Positions 15,100 through 24,969 of a stretch of DNA of 64,000 nucleotides are shown here, piece after piece. The DNA lies in the NCBI GenBank assembly GCA_049999765.1, contig JBNGIQ010009119.1, positions 92,541-156,540 on the forward strand. Reading direction: 5' to 3'. This DNA is from Phaeoceros laevis. Taxonomy: Eukaryota > Anthocerotophyta > Anthocerotopsida > Notothyladales. The translations under genes and the position numbers were made by a program. The notes under the pieces are model-generated. The model was not told the origin of the DNA. It did no database searches and was given only the letters and a program-made list of their open reading frames with translations. Position 1 is the stretch's first letter, and the number at the start of each line of letters is the position of its first letter.

Positions 15100-17377
15100 T
15101 AGTATATCCAAAGCGAATTGAACTATACAACCGTAACTACATTACTTCGTATGGCCATTCATTGGTCCTTAATGGTCCGGTCTTTCTTTCAAATAAACAG
15201 CAGTGCACCACAAGTTCACAAGCGACAAACCGCCCTTGATGGTAATCTTGCCATAGCACTAGTCTGGATTGTGACTCGTGAGGTGATTCAAGTGAGTTGA
15301 TTTGTAGTCCTAATGACATCCATACTAGGCGATAAGATGAATGTGAATCCTGCCTGATGCGCATGCATGATGACATTGGAACATTGGATGCTGGGCTGGG
15401 CTGGGCTGGCAAAATTTCTACTGGCAAAAGGGGATGGGCGAGTCGAATGGGACATGGCTTCCAGCTGGCACCCTTGAATGGTTTCTTCCCCCCCGACGAG
15501 GTAAGAAAAGGCAGCATATATGGTAAGATCCTGGCGTGGGGCCCTGCCTGCCTGCCTGTCCTGGTGTGGTGAGTGAAGTGATGAGCAGGTCGGCGGGGGC
15601 GGGCGGGATGTCGGGCTGGCTGGCTGGATGAAACATGGGGCCTACCATAGTCACATTCAAACGAAAACCACAACACCAGGCCGGTCCCCCAGCACACATA
15701 CCTACATACGCCATACAGCTGTATTGGTCTACGTACACTGTCCTAAAAAAAGTTACCACGGCAGTAACTCGGGGGTGAGTTACTGTACGTAGTTATTAGG
15801 GCGGGCGGAATGGAATCTATCCCCCGATGTTTGACTTGATCTGGGAACTCTGCTGCAGAGGTGTGGAAGTAATCAGAAGCGGCCAAGCGTCTACGGAAAA
15901 GTAAGGCAGGCAAAAAAAAAAAAAACACCAGGGTACGGGCGGAAGAGCGGGAGCGATTAAAAAAGGGGCAAAAGCCTGCCGCTGCCCTCACTCTTTTTCT
16001 TTTCGGTTGGACTACTGTTGAGGAGCTGCGGCTGCGGCTGCTGCTACTGCTCTCTCTTCTGCCTCTGCTGCCGCTACCACAGGCTACGGCAGCGGGAGAG
16101 AAGGGAGGAAGGAAGAGGTTCGTCTCGGCTGGCGCGCAGGTGTTTTTTCCCAGAGAAGAATTGTGAGTGGGCATTCCATTCCATTGACTGGACTAGTCTA
16201 CTGTTGTTTTTCTACCAGCTGAGCTCATCAGCTGAGCTGAGCTGAGCTGCCTGCTTCCCTTCCTTGATGAACGGCGGGGCGGTGCATCGTTTTTGCTTGC
16301 TCCATCTGCATCTCCCTTTTCTTTTAAAAGCTTGCTTCATCTGCATCTCCCTCCCCTTCAGTAGTTTGTGTTGAGGGGTGTGTGTGGCAAGTGCTACAGC
16401 TGGCAGGTGGTGTGATTTGTAAGCCTGCCTGCCTTTGCGGTGTGTTGTTGTTGCTGCTGCTGCTTACCTTGGCTTGCCTTGCTGCCCCCGCCCAAAGTTT
16501 CTTCTCGCCGCTGGGCTGGCTGTCTCACACGCCAACGCATTCGCGGCCCCACTTGCTGTTGGTTTCACGATCCATCGCGTGCCGCTCCCTTTCTTTTCTC
16601 TCTCTCTCTCACTCACTCGCTCGTTCCCGGGCATTCCGCTCCCTCTCCGCCCGCTCCCAACGGCTCGGCTCGGCTCGGCTCTCCTAGAGCTCCTGCTGGC
16701 CCGCTGGTCCCCGCCCCCTCTTTGTTTTCCTTTCCTCTCATCACAGGAGCAGAGCAGTCGGTTCCTCATCACCTCCTTCTGTTGTGATTCGGTGCATTGA
16801 TTGGGGCCAATCTCCAGCGCACCACCACCGCCTCCGCACCGGCCTCCTCACCGGAAGGAAGCCACCACACAGGGCTCCTCTCACAGATCCAGATTCCTCT
16901 GCACCTTACCTGCTCGCGGCAGCTGCCCCCGCCTGCAGCCCTTCTGTCCCCCGCCTTGAGGTGAGCGAGTGAGGGCTCTGTTTATTGTGTGAGTGAATGA
17001 TGCGCCAGTGACCTTGAGTGCGTGCTCCAGTACCTGCCCTGCCTGCCTTCCTGCGCCTCCTGTCTCCTATCCTGGCTGCTCTTATGAGACAGGCCTCTTC
17101 TGCCCTCTCTAGTTCTCCTCTTGTATCACGCGCCATCTAGTCTTTTGCTAGCTTCGCTCTCCTGCTTGTTGCTTGCTTCGCTTTGCTCATCAGCTCCTGC
17201 AAAAAAATTTGGAGCAGCCAACAGCAGCTGAGGCGAGGTTGTTTCTTCTTCTCAAATTGGTAGCGGGGGAAGACTCCGAGGCGCAGCAAACTGACCAGTG
17301 GATTTAACCCGAGGACTCGTTACAAATCCCTGCCTGCCTGGGGTTGGTTGTGCAGATTTGAGCGAGCGAGCGCAGCA
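15100..17377. promoter_or_regulatory. Gene-free stretch and upstream region of the DREPP gene
   Basis: No coding chain was found. From about 16000 the plus strand becomes pyrimidine-rich with CT, CTG and GCTCGGCT runs, as is common in plant promoters and leaders. A possible leader intron runs from the donor-like 'gaggtgagcg' near 16961 to the acceptor-like 'tgtgcag' at 17355, just before the DREPP start codon; this is inference only. Confidence 0.35.
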
Positions 17378-18413
17378 ATGGCGTCCATCTGGAAGACCAA
17401 GGTTCTGCCCAAGATTAAGAAGATCTTCTCCTCTGACAAGAAGAAGGCCGCCATTCAGGCCAAGCTCTTCGACAAGGAAAAGGTAACAGGCCCTAGTACG
17501 CCACGCGCCAGCAGCCGCCGCCGTCAGCGTTCCCATTTTTGCTTTTTTTTTTCTGCATCGATCAATCTACGCCCGTCGCGTGGATGTTTTGTGCTCACGC
17601 GCCCTTGTCTGTCTGTCCCTCCTAACCTCCCCTCAGGAGACTATCGACAAGGAGACCGAAGAGAAGAAGGAGGAGCTCTCCCCCAAGCTCCTGGAGCTTT
17701 TCGAGGCCGCCGATCCCGAAACCAAGGTACAGTTGTCAATCCGGCCCCTTTTTATTTGTTTCCTCGCTTGGATTCGATTGCTGGTTGCTTACCGATTGGG
17801 GATGGAATCGCCAGGCGCTGCTTCAGTCCCCGACGGAAGCTGCAGTCAAGGAGAAGACTGAGGCTGTCGCTAAGCTCCTCAAGGATCTCGCCGAAAAGGG
17901 TGGGTTTCAGCTCCAACCTTTTTTTTCCGATTCCCCGCCCCTCCCCCGCGCGCGCCGCCGGATCTCGTTCCACTGACCCACGGACCCGTGCCCCTGCTTG
18001 TGTTTTCATCAGGATTCCCTGGAGCCAGCCTGCTGAGTGAAGCAGTTGCCAAGGTTGGCGTGGCCTCCCTGGCCGCTCCCATAACCTGGCTCCTCACCAA
18101 GGTGAGCACCTTCTTGCCGCCGGCTCCCACCCCGCCCCCCGCCGTGGAAGGGGAGAAGAAAGAGGTGGAGGTGGCCGACAAGGGCGAGGTGGTGCCCGCT
18201 TCTACCGCCAAGCCCGAGGAGGAGGTGGCTGTCACTGCTAACATCGTCACAGCAGAAGCAGCAGCGGAGCCTGTCGTGGCCGCCGCGCCTGTGGAGGCAG
18301 CACCCCCTGCACCGGTGCCAGAGGTCACTCCAGCACCAGCAGTGATCACACCAGCAGCCCCAGCAGCGGCCCCGGAGCATCCTCCAGCAGCTCCCGCTCC
18401 TGCTGCCACTTGA
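17378..18413 (+). CDS. DREPP/PCaP plasma-membrane cation-binding protein, 4 exons, 226 aa
   Basis: Member of the plant-specific DREPP (developmentally regulated plasma membrane polypeptide) family, whose Arabidopsis member PCaP1 binds Ca2+/calmodulin and phosphoinositides at the inner face of the plasma membrane. Exons 17378-17482, 17637-17726, 17815-17899 and 18013-18413 join in phase to 681 bases; PCaP1 has 225 residues. The N-terminus is a basic amphipathic stretch (KTKVLPKIKKIFSSDKKK) like the lipid-binding site of PCaP1. It is followed by a charged helical core, the conserved FPGA motif at the exon 3/4 junction, the KVSTFLPP motif, and a long Ala/Pro/Val/Glu-rich tail instead of the Glu/Lys-rich tail. 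Residue 2 is Ala, not the myristoylated Gly of PCaP1. A purely cytosolic relative is possible. Confidence 0.88.
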
Positions 18414-19660
18414 TGTGTGCCCTGCCTCCACCAGGCACACAGGCAGGCAGGCAGGCAGGGAGGGAGGAGTGAGCTCCTTTTTTTTCTTCAGTTGGGTTGA
18501 AATTTTCGGCCATGGCAATTGACTACTTCAGGCAGGGGCTCACCTCCTTGTCTGTAGCCTCCTTCACCACCGGTTGATTTGACGACCTCCTCCGATCCTG
18601 CGGTGGAGTGGTGTGGTGTGGTGGCATACTTAGCACTAGCCTTTTTTTTTCCCGGTGGAGCTCCTGGGTTGGGAATGTGTGTTGCTGTTATTAGCCTGTG
18701 CTAGGCTAGCATCACATTCTTTTTCTCTCTGCTTGCTGCTGCTGCCTGCTTCTCTGCGTAGCTGAGACTTCTGTTTTCCCATCTCAGCTGCCTGTAACTG
18801 TATGTGCTGCTCTGCTGCTTCACCCCTGTCTCCACAGACTGCGCCTTGAGCTCCCCCCTCCCCCCCCCCCCCCCATCTTGGATAAGGACAACACTAGGAT
18901 TTTCACGATGCTAGCTGCTGTTATCTTTTTTACCCATTTGTGTGCTATGTGCATAGCCTACTAGCCCTGATGAATGGATGGATGAGTGTATGGATGGATG
19001 AATTGTATTGGATGAACAATGTGCATAAGACGTTCTAAGGAGGCGAGCAGCCAACAACTCTCTGTGACAGGCTTAGGATTCAATCATAAGAAGAGGTGTG
19101 TGGGATTAGGACACACGCCTCGCTTACGTAGTTCTGATTCTTGGGCGTCATCAGACGCCATAGCCAGCTAGGGACCCGTATTTTTCACTTCGACTAGCCG
19201 ATTTGGACCCATTATTTGATGATTAAGCCTTTGCGCTTTCACACCTTTTTATTTTTATTCTTCCGTGTCTCTGATGTACCTCTCCTTCCAATGCCGCTTT
19301 GTATTGCACCCATCGCGACTAGATTAGCGCTGCCTTCTGTAGAAGTTGAAACAGACGACCAATTTCATCCCCCCAGCAACCACCATGAAAAAATCGGGGG
19401 TCTATCCATCGGGAATGTGAGTCACGAAATTTCCAACTCGGGTCATTCTTGCGCAGTGCAGTCTTGTTTCGGCTAGATACTCAAGTCCCTGTACTTAGCA
19501 ATGGGAAAGAGGAACGAGCCACCTAGCCAACCAGCAACATTCCCCGACACGGTCACCAGTCTGTATTGATCCAGGAGCACGGCCCGCCAAGCATCTTCTT
19601 CCCCCCTTCCAGACAGCCGACGCCCCAAAATTGCCGGGGTCTCAAGTACTGCCCAGAATC
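18414..19660. other. Intergenic stretch
   Basis: 3' flank of the DREPP gene with a GGCA run (about 18435-18465) and a poly-C tract near 18852-18875. Open frames such as 19216-19476 show no domain. Nothing else recognised. Confidence 0.5.
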
Positions 19661-19729
19661 TCTCTGTGTTGCCTTCTCTTTCTCTTCACCACTTGTCTTT
19701 GACAAAACACACCAAGTCTACTCACTCGG

Positions 19730-19970
19730 GCAGTGAGAAACGCCGCCAAACTTCCAACCGAAGCTCCTTTTTAACTGTATTAGCTTCTGTTCCTGCACGC
19801 GGTGATGTACCATCCGCAGAAGGGATGCTGTCGACAGACAGATTGTCACCACCGGAATGTCTTTGAGATTAGGTTAAAGCTTTAGAGTAAAGCTGCTGTG
19901 AGTTGGGTGCACTGATGCAAGGCCATCCCACTACACAGGAGATTCCATGATGATGTACATGACCTCAGCA
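19730..19970 (+). pseudogene. Degenerate upstream copy of the IFT74 5' end
   Basis: Two landmarks occur in order here and again just downstream. The string 'gcagtgagaaacgccgccaa' lies at about 19732 and 19971. A block with 'gtcaccaccggaatg', 'agtaaagctgctg', 'gggtgc.ctgatgcaaggc', 'atcccac' and 'ccatgatg' lies at 19845-19950 and matches the start of the IFT74 coding sequence (20197-20310). This copy carries in-frame stops (for example after 'gaatgtct') and small deletions. It is therefore a tandem duplication of promoter plus first codons that has decayed. Confidence 0.75.
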
Positions 19971-20184
19971 GCGGCAGTGAGAAACGCCGCCAAACTTCTA
20001 ACCGAAAGCTTTCTTCTTAACTGTCTGAACGTCTGTTCCTCCACGTTGTAATAATGGAAGTACCCTAGATGAACAAGGCGCCTCGCCTTGCCTGCTTGAT
20101 TCATCAGCAGCAACTGGATATCCAGAAGTGCGAGGTTAGAGCAACCTCTGCAAATCGGGGCGGAGGGGGAAGAAAATATCTTCC

Positions 20185-21969
20185 ATGTCGATAAACAATC
20201 TGTCACCAGCGGAATACTACAGTAAAGCTGCTGGGCATGGGGACTTGGGTGCTCTGATGCAAGGCTCCAGCAAGATCATCCCACTTGGAGACTCCATGAT
20301 GGTGAATGTGTCCTCCTCCTCCCTGTCGTCCAACAAGGGAGACACCAGGACTCCACCGACAAGGCACAGCACGTCGGGAAGCTCCTTCGGTGGAGGTGGA
20401 GGTGGTGGTGGTGGTAGAGACAGGCCACCGTCTGCTCAGACCACGGCGCGCCCTGCCTCTGCCCGAAGCGTGCGCAGCATGCGGCCCAGCACAGCTGGTG
20501 GAGGAGGCATGGGGCTCCTGGCAGACGTCAAGGTGGAGAGCAGGCCGGTCACTCACCAAGGCATGATGAGCGTCCGGCCGGTGGTGCAAGGCCCCGGCAG
20601 GCAGGTCATGGACAAGTCGTATTACCTGGCCAGGTTGAGGGGCAAGAAGCAGGAGCTCCAGGCCGAGATGGACGTCATGAGCGAGGAGATCGAGCGGTTT
20701 CAGAGATGCGCTCCCGCCTTGGCTCAGTTGGAGCACAAGCGAGAGAGGTTGCAGGAGGAGGTGAAGACGTTGCAGACGCAACTGGAGGACTACAATCTGG
20801 CGCTGGAGAAAGTGGCGGCCGGGATGGACCAGAATCAGGTTGAAGAGTTGGCCAAAACCCTGATGATGAAGAACGAGCAGACGAGGAAAAGGATCGATGA
20901 GATGTTTGCGGAGTGCACCAGAGTGGATGCCGAAACCAGAGACGTGGAAGAGAAGATACCGCTCTTGGAGGTGGGGCTGGAGCTGCAACTCGATCAAGAA
21001 ACCCTGAGAACGAGACAACGTTTTCTCGATCTGCGGGCCGCACACTCCCAGCTCACGGACGAAGTTCGGCAGCTGCAACGTGAGAAGGACCTAGTCGTGT
21101 CTGTGCCTGGGGGTGAGGCCCTTTCCCATGTAGTGGAGGGTTCCAGAGAAGCTGTCTTGGCTAGGATTCGCCAAGACAACATCCGGATTGCACAAATAGA
21201 AAGCCAGTGCAAGGAGCTGGAGGCAGAGAACCAAGGCCTCCAAGAGAGAGTTTGTGAGGCGTCGACGAATCTGTCCAACCTGAAGGGAGGCAAGGCGGAG
21301 AAGTTTGTAGAGATGCAGCACAAAGAGGAGAGAATGCAGGAGTTCATCGACAATTTCGACAAACTGCAATTCGATCAGGAAAACATGCTGAGTAATGTCC
21401 AGCAGAAGATACAATTGCTGCTGGAGCATATTGCAGCAGAAATGAGCTTGGAAGGGTCCTTCACTATTTATCCTGGACTGGAGTTACAGCACCCTAGGGA
21501 TTTGCAGACCAAGCTCAATGAGCACAAGTCAGAGCTCCGACAACATGAGGAGCTGGAGAGGAACACGGATGCACAGATTGCAGACATTAAGAACAATATA
21601 CGCATGCTCCAAAGAGATGTAGAAAAATCTGCACAATCTGGCTTGCAAAGCCAACAAGATTCCAAGTCTATCACAATTGAAGTGGAAAAGAGAACACTTG
21701 AAGAGCAAAGAAGACTAGTGCACTTGCAAATCAAAGAACAAACGGAAAAGATGAACATGATGAAAGATAAGTTGAAGGAGAGTGCTCAACCACACACAGA
21801 TCTAGAAGACTTGAATAAAAGAATAGTTTTGCTTGAAGAAACAAATGGTAGAGTAAAAGAAGAAGTTGAACATAAGGAAAGGCAAAATAACTATCAACCA
21901 ATAATTGAAAATCTCAAATTTATGATTGATAGGTTGAATGATGCTCTTAAGGTGAGGCTATCACCTTAA
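20185..21969 (+). CDS. IFT74: Intraflagellar transport protein IFT74, single exon, 594 aa
   Basis: Core IFT-B subunit that pairs with IFT81 and carries tubulin and other cargo into growing cilia; in a plant it should act only in motile sperm or zoospores. The N-terminal 150 residues are Ser/Gly/Arg-rich and basic (Gly run near 71-80, RPVT.QG...RP element near 118-130), as in the disordered tubulin-binding head of IFT74. MDKSYYLARLR near 143-153 marks the start of the conserved region, and the rest is continuous coiled coil to the terminal YQP element near 571. Human IFT74 is 600 residues. The frame runs uninterrupted, unlike the well-resolved genes around it. The last codons precede AAG|gtgagg, which resembles a splice donor, so the final five residues could be replaced by a small downstream exon. 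Codon use changes from GC-rich to AT-rich third positions near 21580. Confidence 0.93.
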   Translation: MSINNLSPAEYYSKAAGHGDLGALMQGSSKIIPLGDSMMVNVSSSSLSSNKGDTRTPPTRHSTSGSSFGGGGGGGGGRDRPPSAQTTARPASARSVRSMRPSTAGGGGMGLLADVKVESRPVTHQGMMSVRPVVQGPGRQVMDKSYYLARLRGKKQELQAEMDVMSEEIERFQRCAPALAQLEHKRERLQEEVKTLQTQLEDYNLALEKVAAGMDQNQVEELAKTLMMKNEQTRKRIDEMFAECTRVDAETRDVEEKIPLLEVGLELQLDQETLRTRQRFLDLRAAHSQLTDEVRQLQREKDLVVSVPGGEALSHVVEGSREAVLARIRQDNIRIAQIESQCKELEAENQGLQERVCEASTNLSNLKGGKAEKFVEMQHKEERMQEFIDNFDKLQFDQENMLSNVQQKIQLLLEHIAAEMSLEGSFTIYPGLELQHPRDLQTKLNEHKSELRQHEELERNTDAQIADIKNNIRMLQRDVEKSAQSGLQSQQDSKSITIEVEKRTLEEQRRLVHLQIKEQTEKMNMMKDKLKESAQPHTDLEDLNKRIVLLEETNGRVKEEVEHKERQNNYQPIIENLKFMIDRLNDALKVRLSP

Positions 21970-22262
21970 TAATAAGCATGCAAAATCTTGTAACTTGCAA
22001 ATTCAATTTTTAAAAAGACACTCAAATATTGATTGTATTTTTTGTGGTAATCAAAATAAAATCAATTTATTCAGAGCAATATTACCAAAACAAGAAAAAG
22101 ATCATACAATAGGCTGTAGAAATTGTTGTGTTGCTACTATATATGCACTAGAAGCTTTCCGTTAATACATGGATTAATACTAGAAAAACCTCAAAAAGAT
22201 CACATTAAAATTGCTAGGGAAGAGTATACAATGCTATTAAACAAACATAAATAAAAACATAG
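21956..22262 (+). pseudogene. AT-rich ORF remnant with two CxxC pairs (zinc-ribbon-like)
   Basis: From 21956 to 22164 one frame is open without an ATG and reads as a lysine-rich segment with CIFC and, 23 residues later, CRNC followed by an A-T-I-Y-A-L stretch. The frame ends at a TAA. The +1 frame then stays open for about 29 codons (22165-22253) and ends ..LLNKHK. The CxxC..CRxC spacing recalls the small zinc ribbon of ELOF1/Elf1, but the identity is weak. It could be an eroded exon, a gene fragment or chance in AT-rich DNA. It sits directly behind the IFT74 stop. Confidence 0.3.
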
Positions 22263-22552
22263 TAATAGAATGGAGTCTATATGGTATAGCTTCTGTATTG
22301 TCTCTTGACTAGAAATATGTGAAAATAATTGGTCAAATACAACGGACAGTAGTAAAAGCATCCCAACGTATCTCTTGCTTCCATGTTTCCCGCTCTTGGT
22401 TTGGACTTCAAATAACAAGAAGTCAACAAGAAGCAAATGTGACGTTTGCAACCTGTGAGAGTTGATAAGAGCTTGGATCTTTGTCTAATACCAAGCAACA
22501 ATTTGTGACGCTCACACTTTTGCGTTTTGCCCTAGTGTTGATACTCTAAGCC

Positions 22553-23951
22553 ATGGCTGAACAAGAACAAATAGAAGAACCATCACAACACCCAGAGTAA
22601 ATTCACAGTGTTTATTTCAAGAATTGATACTTGCTCTTGTTGATTATAGTAGTGAATGGGTCCTACTAGTATATATATATGCTTACAATTGCAGGATATC
22701 AAGTGCAGGGACACTTCATGCATCACTTCGAGCTCAAAACGTTCTAGTGGATGGTACACAAGAGCTGAAGTGTCCGGACATTGTACTATGCTGGATCTGT
22801 GGGTGATTATTCATGGAACGGTGTTTGATATTTCTCACTTAGTGGAAAATAATCCTCCTTTATTGGTTGAGGTGTGGTTATTTTATTGAAACAAAACATA
22901 CATGTGTTGTGTTGGACAACCCTTGTCATCATGCACAATGCCCTTTGAAGTGCATGGACTTTGATTTGCTAGATGTCTATTCTTCTTTTGTAGCCCTTAA
23001 TCATGGAAGCTGGGGGTGATATAAGCAAATGGTTTAATTATGACGAAAGTGAGCTGATTAAATACAATAATCCTGTAACTGGGAAAGAGTCATATGCTCA
23101 AACGACAGATGTGTTAACCCATATCGATTTAGACAATAACATATGCATGGATTGGTACTACACCCCACAGGTGATAATGCATAGCCATGACACATTGTGG
23201 TACTATCGATATGCATGCTTTGAAACAAAATCAGGGAATTTTTTAAACAATTGCAGAAGCTGAAAATTTACATGTCTCTCGCTTCATATGAGTTCTGACT
23301 TGAGCTCCAGAGTATAAGTGGTCTTGTGCTACATGTGCAAAATTATCTTCCTATGTAATGCAAGTTTTTTGAAAAAATTACAACAATTACATATTTTCAC
23401 ACTACTCGCCATGTTAGGGTAGGTTTATCCATGTTGGACCTCCTAGTCCGCGAACAGATTGGGATATGAGTTTTGAAGTTCCTTGGTGGAAAGACCCAAA
23501 GTGTATTATTGGTCAAATATCGGAAAGGACCAGGCTTGTTCGAATAAAAAATGTTCTTGTAGGTCAAGAGTACTTGTTAGAGGTAACATGTGCATATGCA
23601 ATAATTTAAGAAAATATTGCTAGAATGCCAACTATATCTTTATGATGTTTGTAAAAATATTATACAACAATATTCATAAACATGGTCATCTTTTGTCAGG
23701 TCCCATCCGAAGAAACACTTGGAGAAATTTTAGTGCGATACATAGATGTGAATCAACATGCAAGTGATTGTACATGGAAGGCAAATTGTGCTAAGGGTGA
23801 TGGTACCTTTATAAAAGTCGATTTCGATAAAACATTAGAAGAAAATGGCATGCCAGATGAAAGGCCAGAATTCGAAAGTTTGGAAATGGGAATTTTATAC
23901 TACCTACCTTGTATTCATATCTATTATAATGATGATGTTACTATTGATTGA
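22553..23951 (+). CDS. CYB5D1: Cytochrome b5 domain-containing protein 1 (CYB5D1/FAP198), 5 exons, 266 aa
   Basis: Axonemal cytochrome b5-like protein; vertebrate CYB5D1 and Chlamydomonas FAP198 are tied to ciliary beating and radial-spoke function. Exons 22553-22596, 22709-22871, 22994-23170, 23418-23582 and 23700-23951 join in phase (801 bases). Family landmarks in order: the b5 start YTRAEVSGH...DLWVIIHGTVFDI, the heme-pocket region GGDISKWF, the post-b5 motif GRFIHVGPPSPRTDW, PWWKDPKCIIGQ, then a ubiquitin-like tail with HA.DCTWKA, LEENGMPDE and the terminal IYYNDD. The family is usually about 230 residues; the extra length is mainly a longer N-terminus. The second His ligand region should be checked, since HIDLDNN replaces HIDP. 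It lies 583 bases after IFT74 in the same direction. Confidence 0.88.
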
Positions 23952-24969
23952 GCTAGTGTTGTTCAAGTTCCCTTTGGACATAACCATTCATAGCTCGTGC
24001 ATGAAAACACTGGGCTTACCTCCTGGACCAGACGACACTAGAAACAGTCTTGTGTTGTGTAGCTTTTGGTGGTAGTAAGAGGCAGAGCTCTGGTCACGAA
24101 ACGATTGGAGTAGCTTCCACAATTTGAAGGGTAAGATGTTTTGCATACCTTGTCAAGTACAATTATATTTGTGAAGAGTTCACAATACTCTCTCATACAT
24201 TTAACCATTCTATATATGGCAGTCAACGGAAAATGGTGAAAATTTTGCTTGGAATATCCTTTTATGTCGCCATTGCAAACCGTGTTTAGTTGCTTTGATA
24301 CCATTCTAACAGTCGTAGCATAAGTGACTAGTTAACCACTTAGATTCGTCTGAAGTCTCGTTTCGTTCTAGGCTTTCTAAAATTCGTGCTAGTCTTCCTA
24401 GTTTCGTGCTCAAAGCCACACACAAGGACCAGATTGATCTACCATATGTAGAGTGGACCCAGGGTTTGGCAAATATTTTCATCTAATTGGTTAATATCCT
24501 TGTTTTCCCAACATAGGCTAGACTAGTCGATTAGCCGGGAAAACCGGCTGCGGTCTATAGTTGGGGTAAAACTTTTCCGACTAATCGCCGGAAAAACCTT
24601 TTTTCTTTAGAACCCTAACCCCTGAGTAACAAGGCTGCTCCTACACAAAAAAAGAAGCTTTGCCAAGTCCTCCTATGAGTCAGTGGTTTTGTCGCTAAAT
24701 CTTACATCACTAACAGTCCTTGTTGTAAATTGCCTTTGGGAAGCTTTTCAAGACTACAAGGAAAAGAAGCTATACTACGCAAATGCTTATGGGTCCATGG
24801 GCCACACTCTTGGATAGACGTTATTACTTGGTACAATGCAAAATGGGCATACCTTGACACAGGAATGTGTTTGGATCTTGTTACCATGTGACTCGCATCC
24901 TCTGATGCGCTCGGTCGACATGGATCAAACAAGTTTTGAATCCTCACAAGAACATGTGGTGCCTTAGTC
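23952..24969. other. AT-rich intergenic stretch, source of copies at 29-30 kb
   Basis: 23952-24320 is the parent-like version of the repeated block found at 29.4-30.4 kb, with matching 'ttcatagctcgt.catgaaa', 'gtagcttccacaat' and 'ttttgcttgga' landmarks. 24700-24850 shares a repeat with 13.8 kb. No gene was recognised. Confidence 0.55.

Noticed and set aside
16960-17358. Leader intron of the DREPP gene as a firm feature
   Set aside because: Donor and acceptor are plausible, but nothing coding tests the join; kept only as a remark.
17879-18518. Long minus-strand frames antisense to the DREPP gene
   Set aside because: Gly/Ala or Trp/Cys/Arg-rich mirrors of the Ala/Pro-rich tail of the DREPP protein.
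20203-21078. 291-codon minus-strand frame antisense to IFT74
   Set aside because: A shadow of the GC-rich coiled-coil coding strand: Leu/His/Gln-rich text mirrors Glu/Gln/Lys codons of IFT74.
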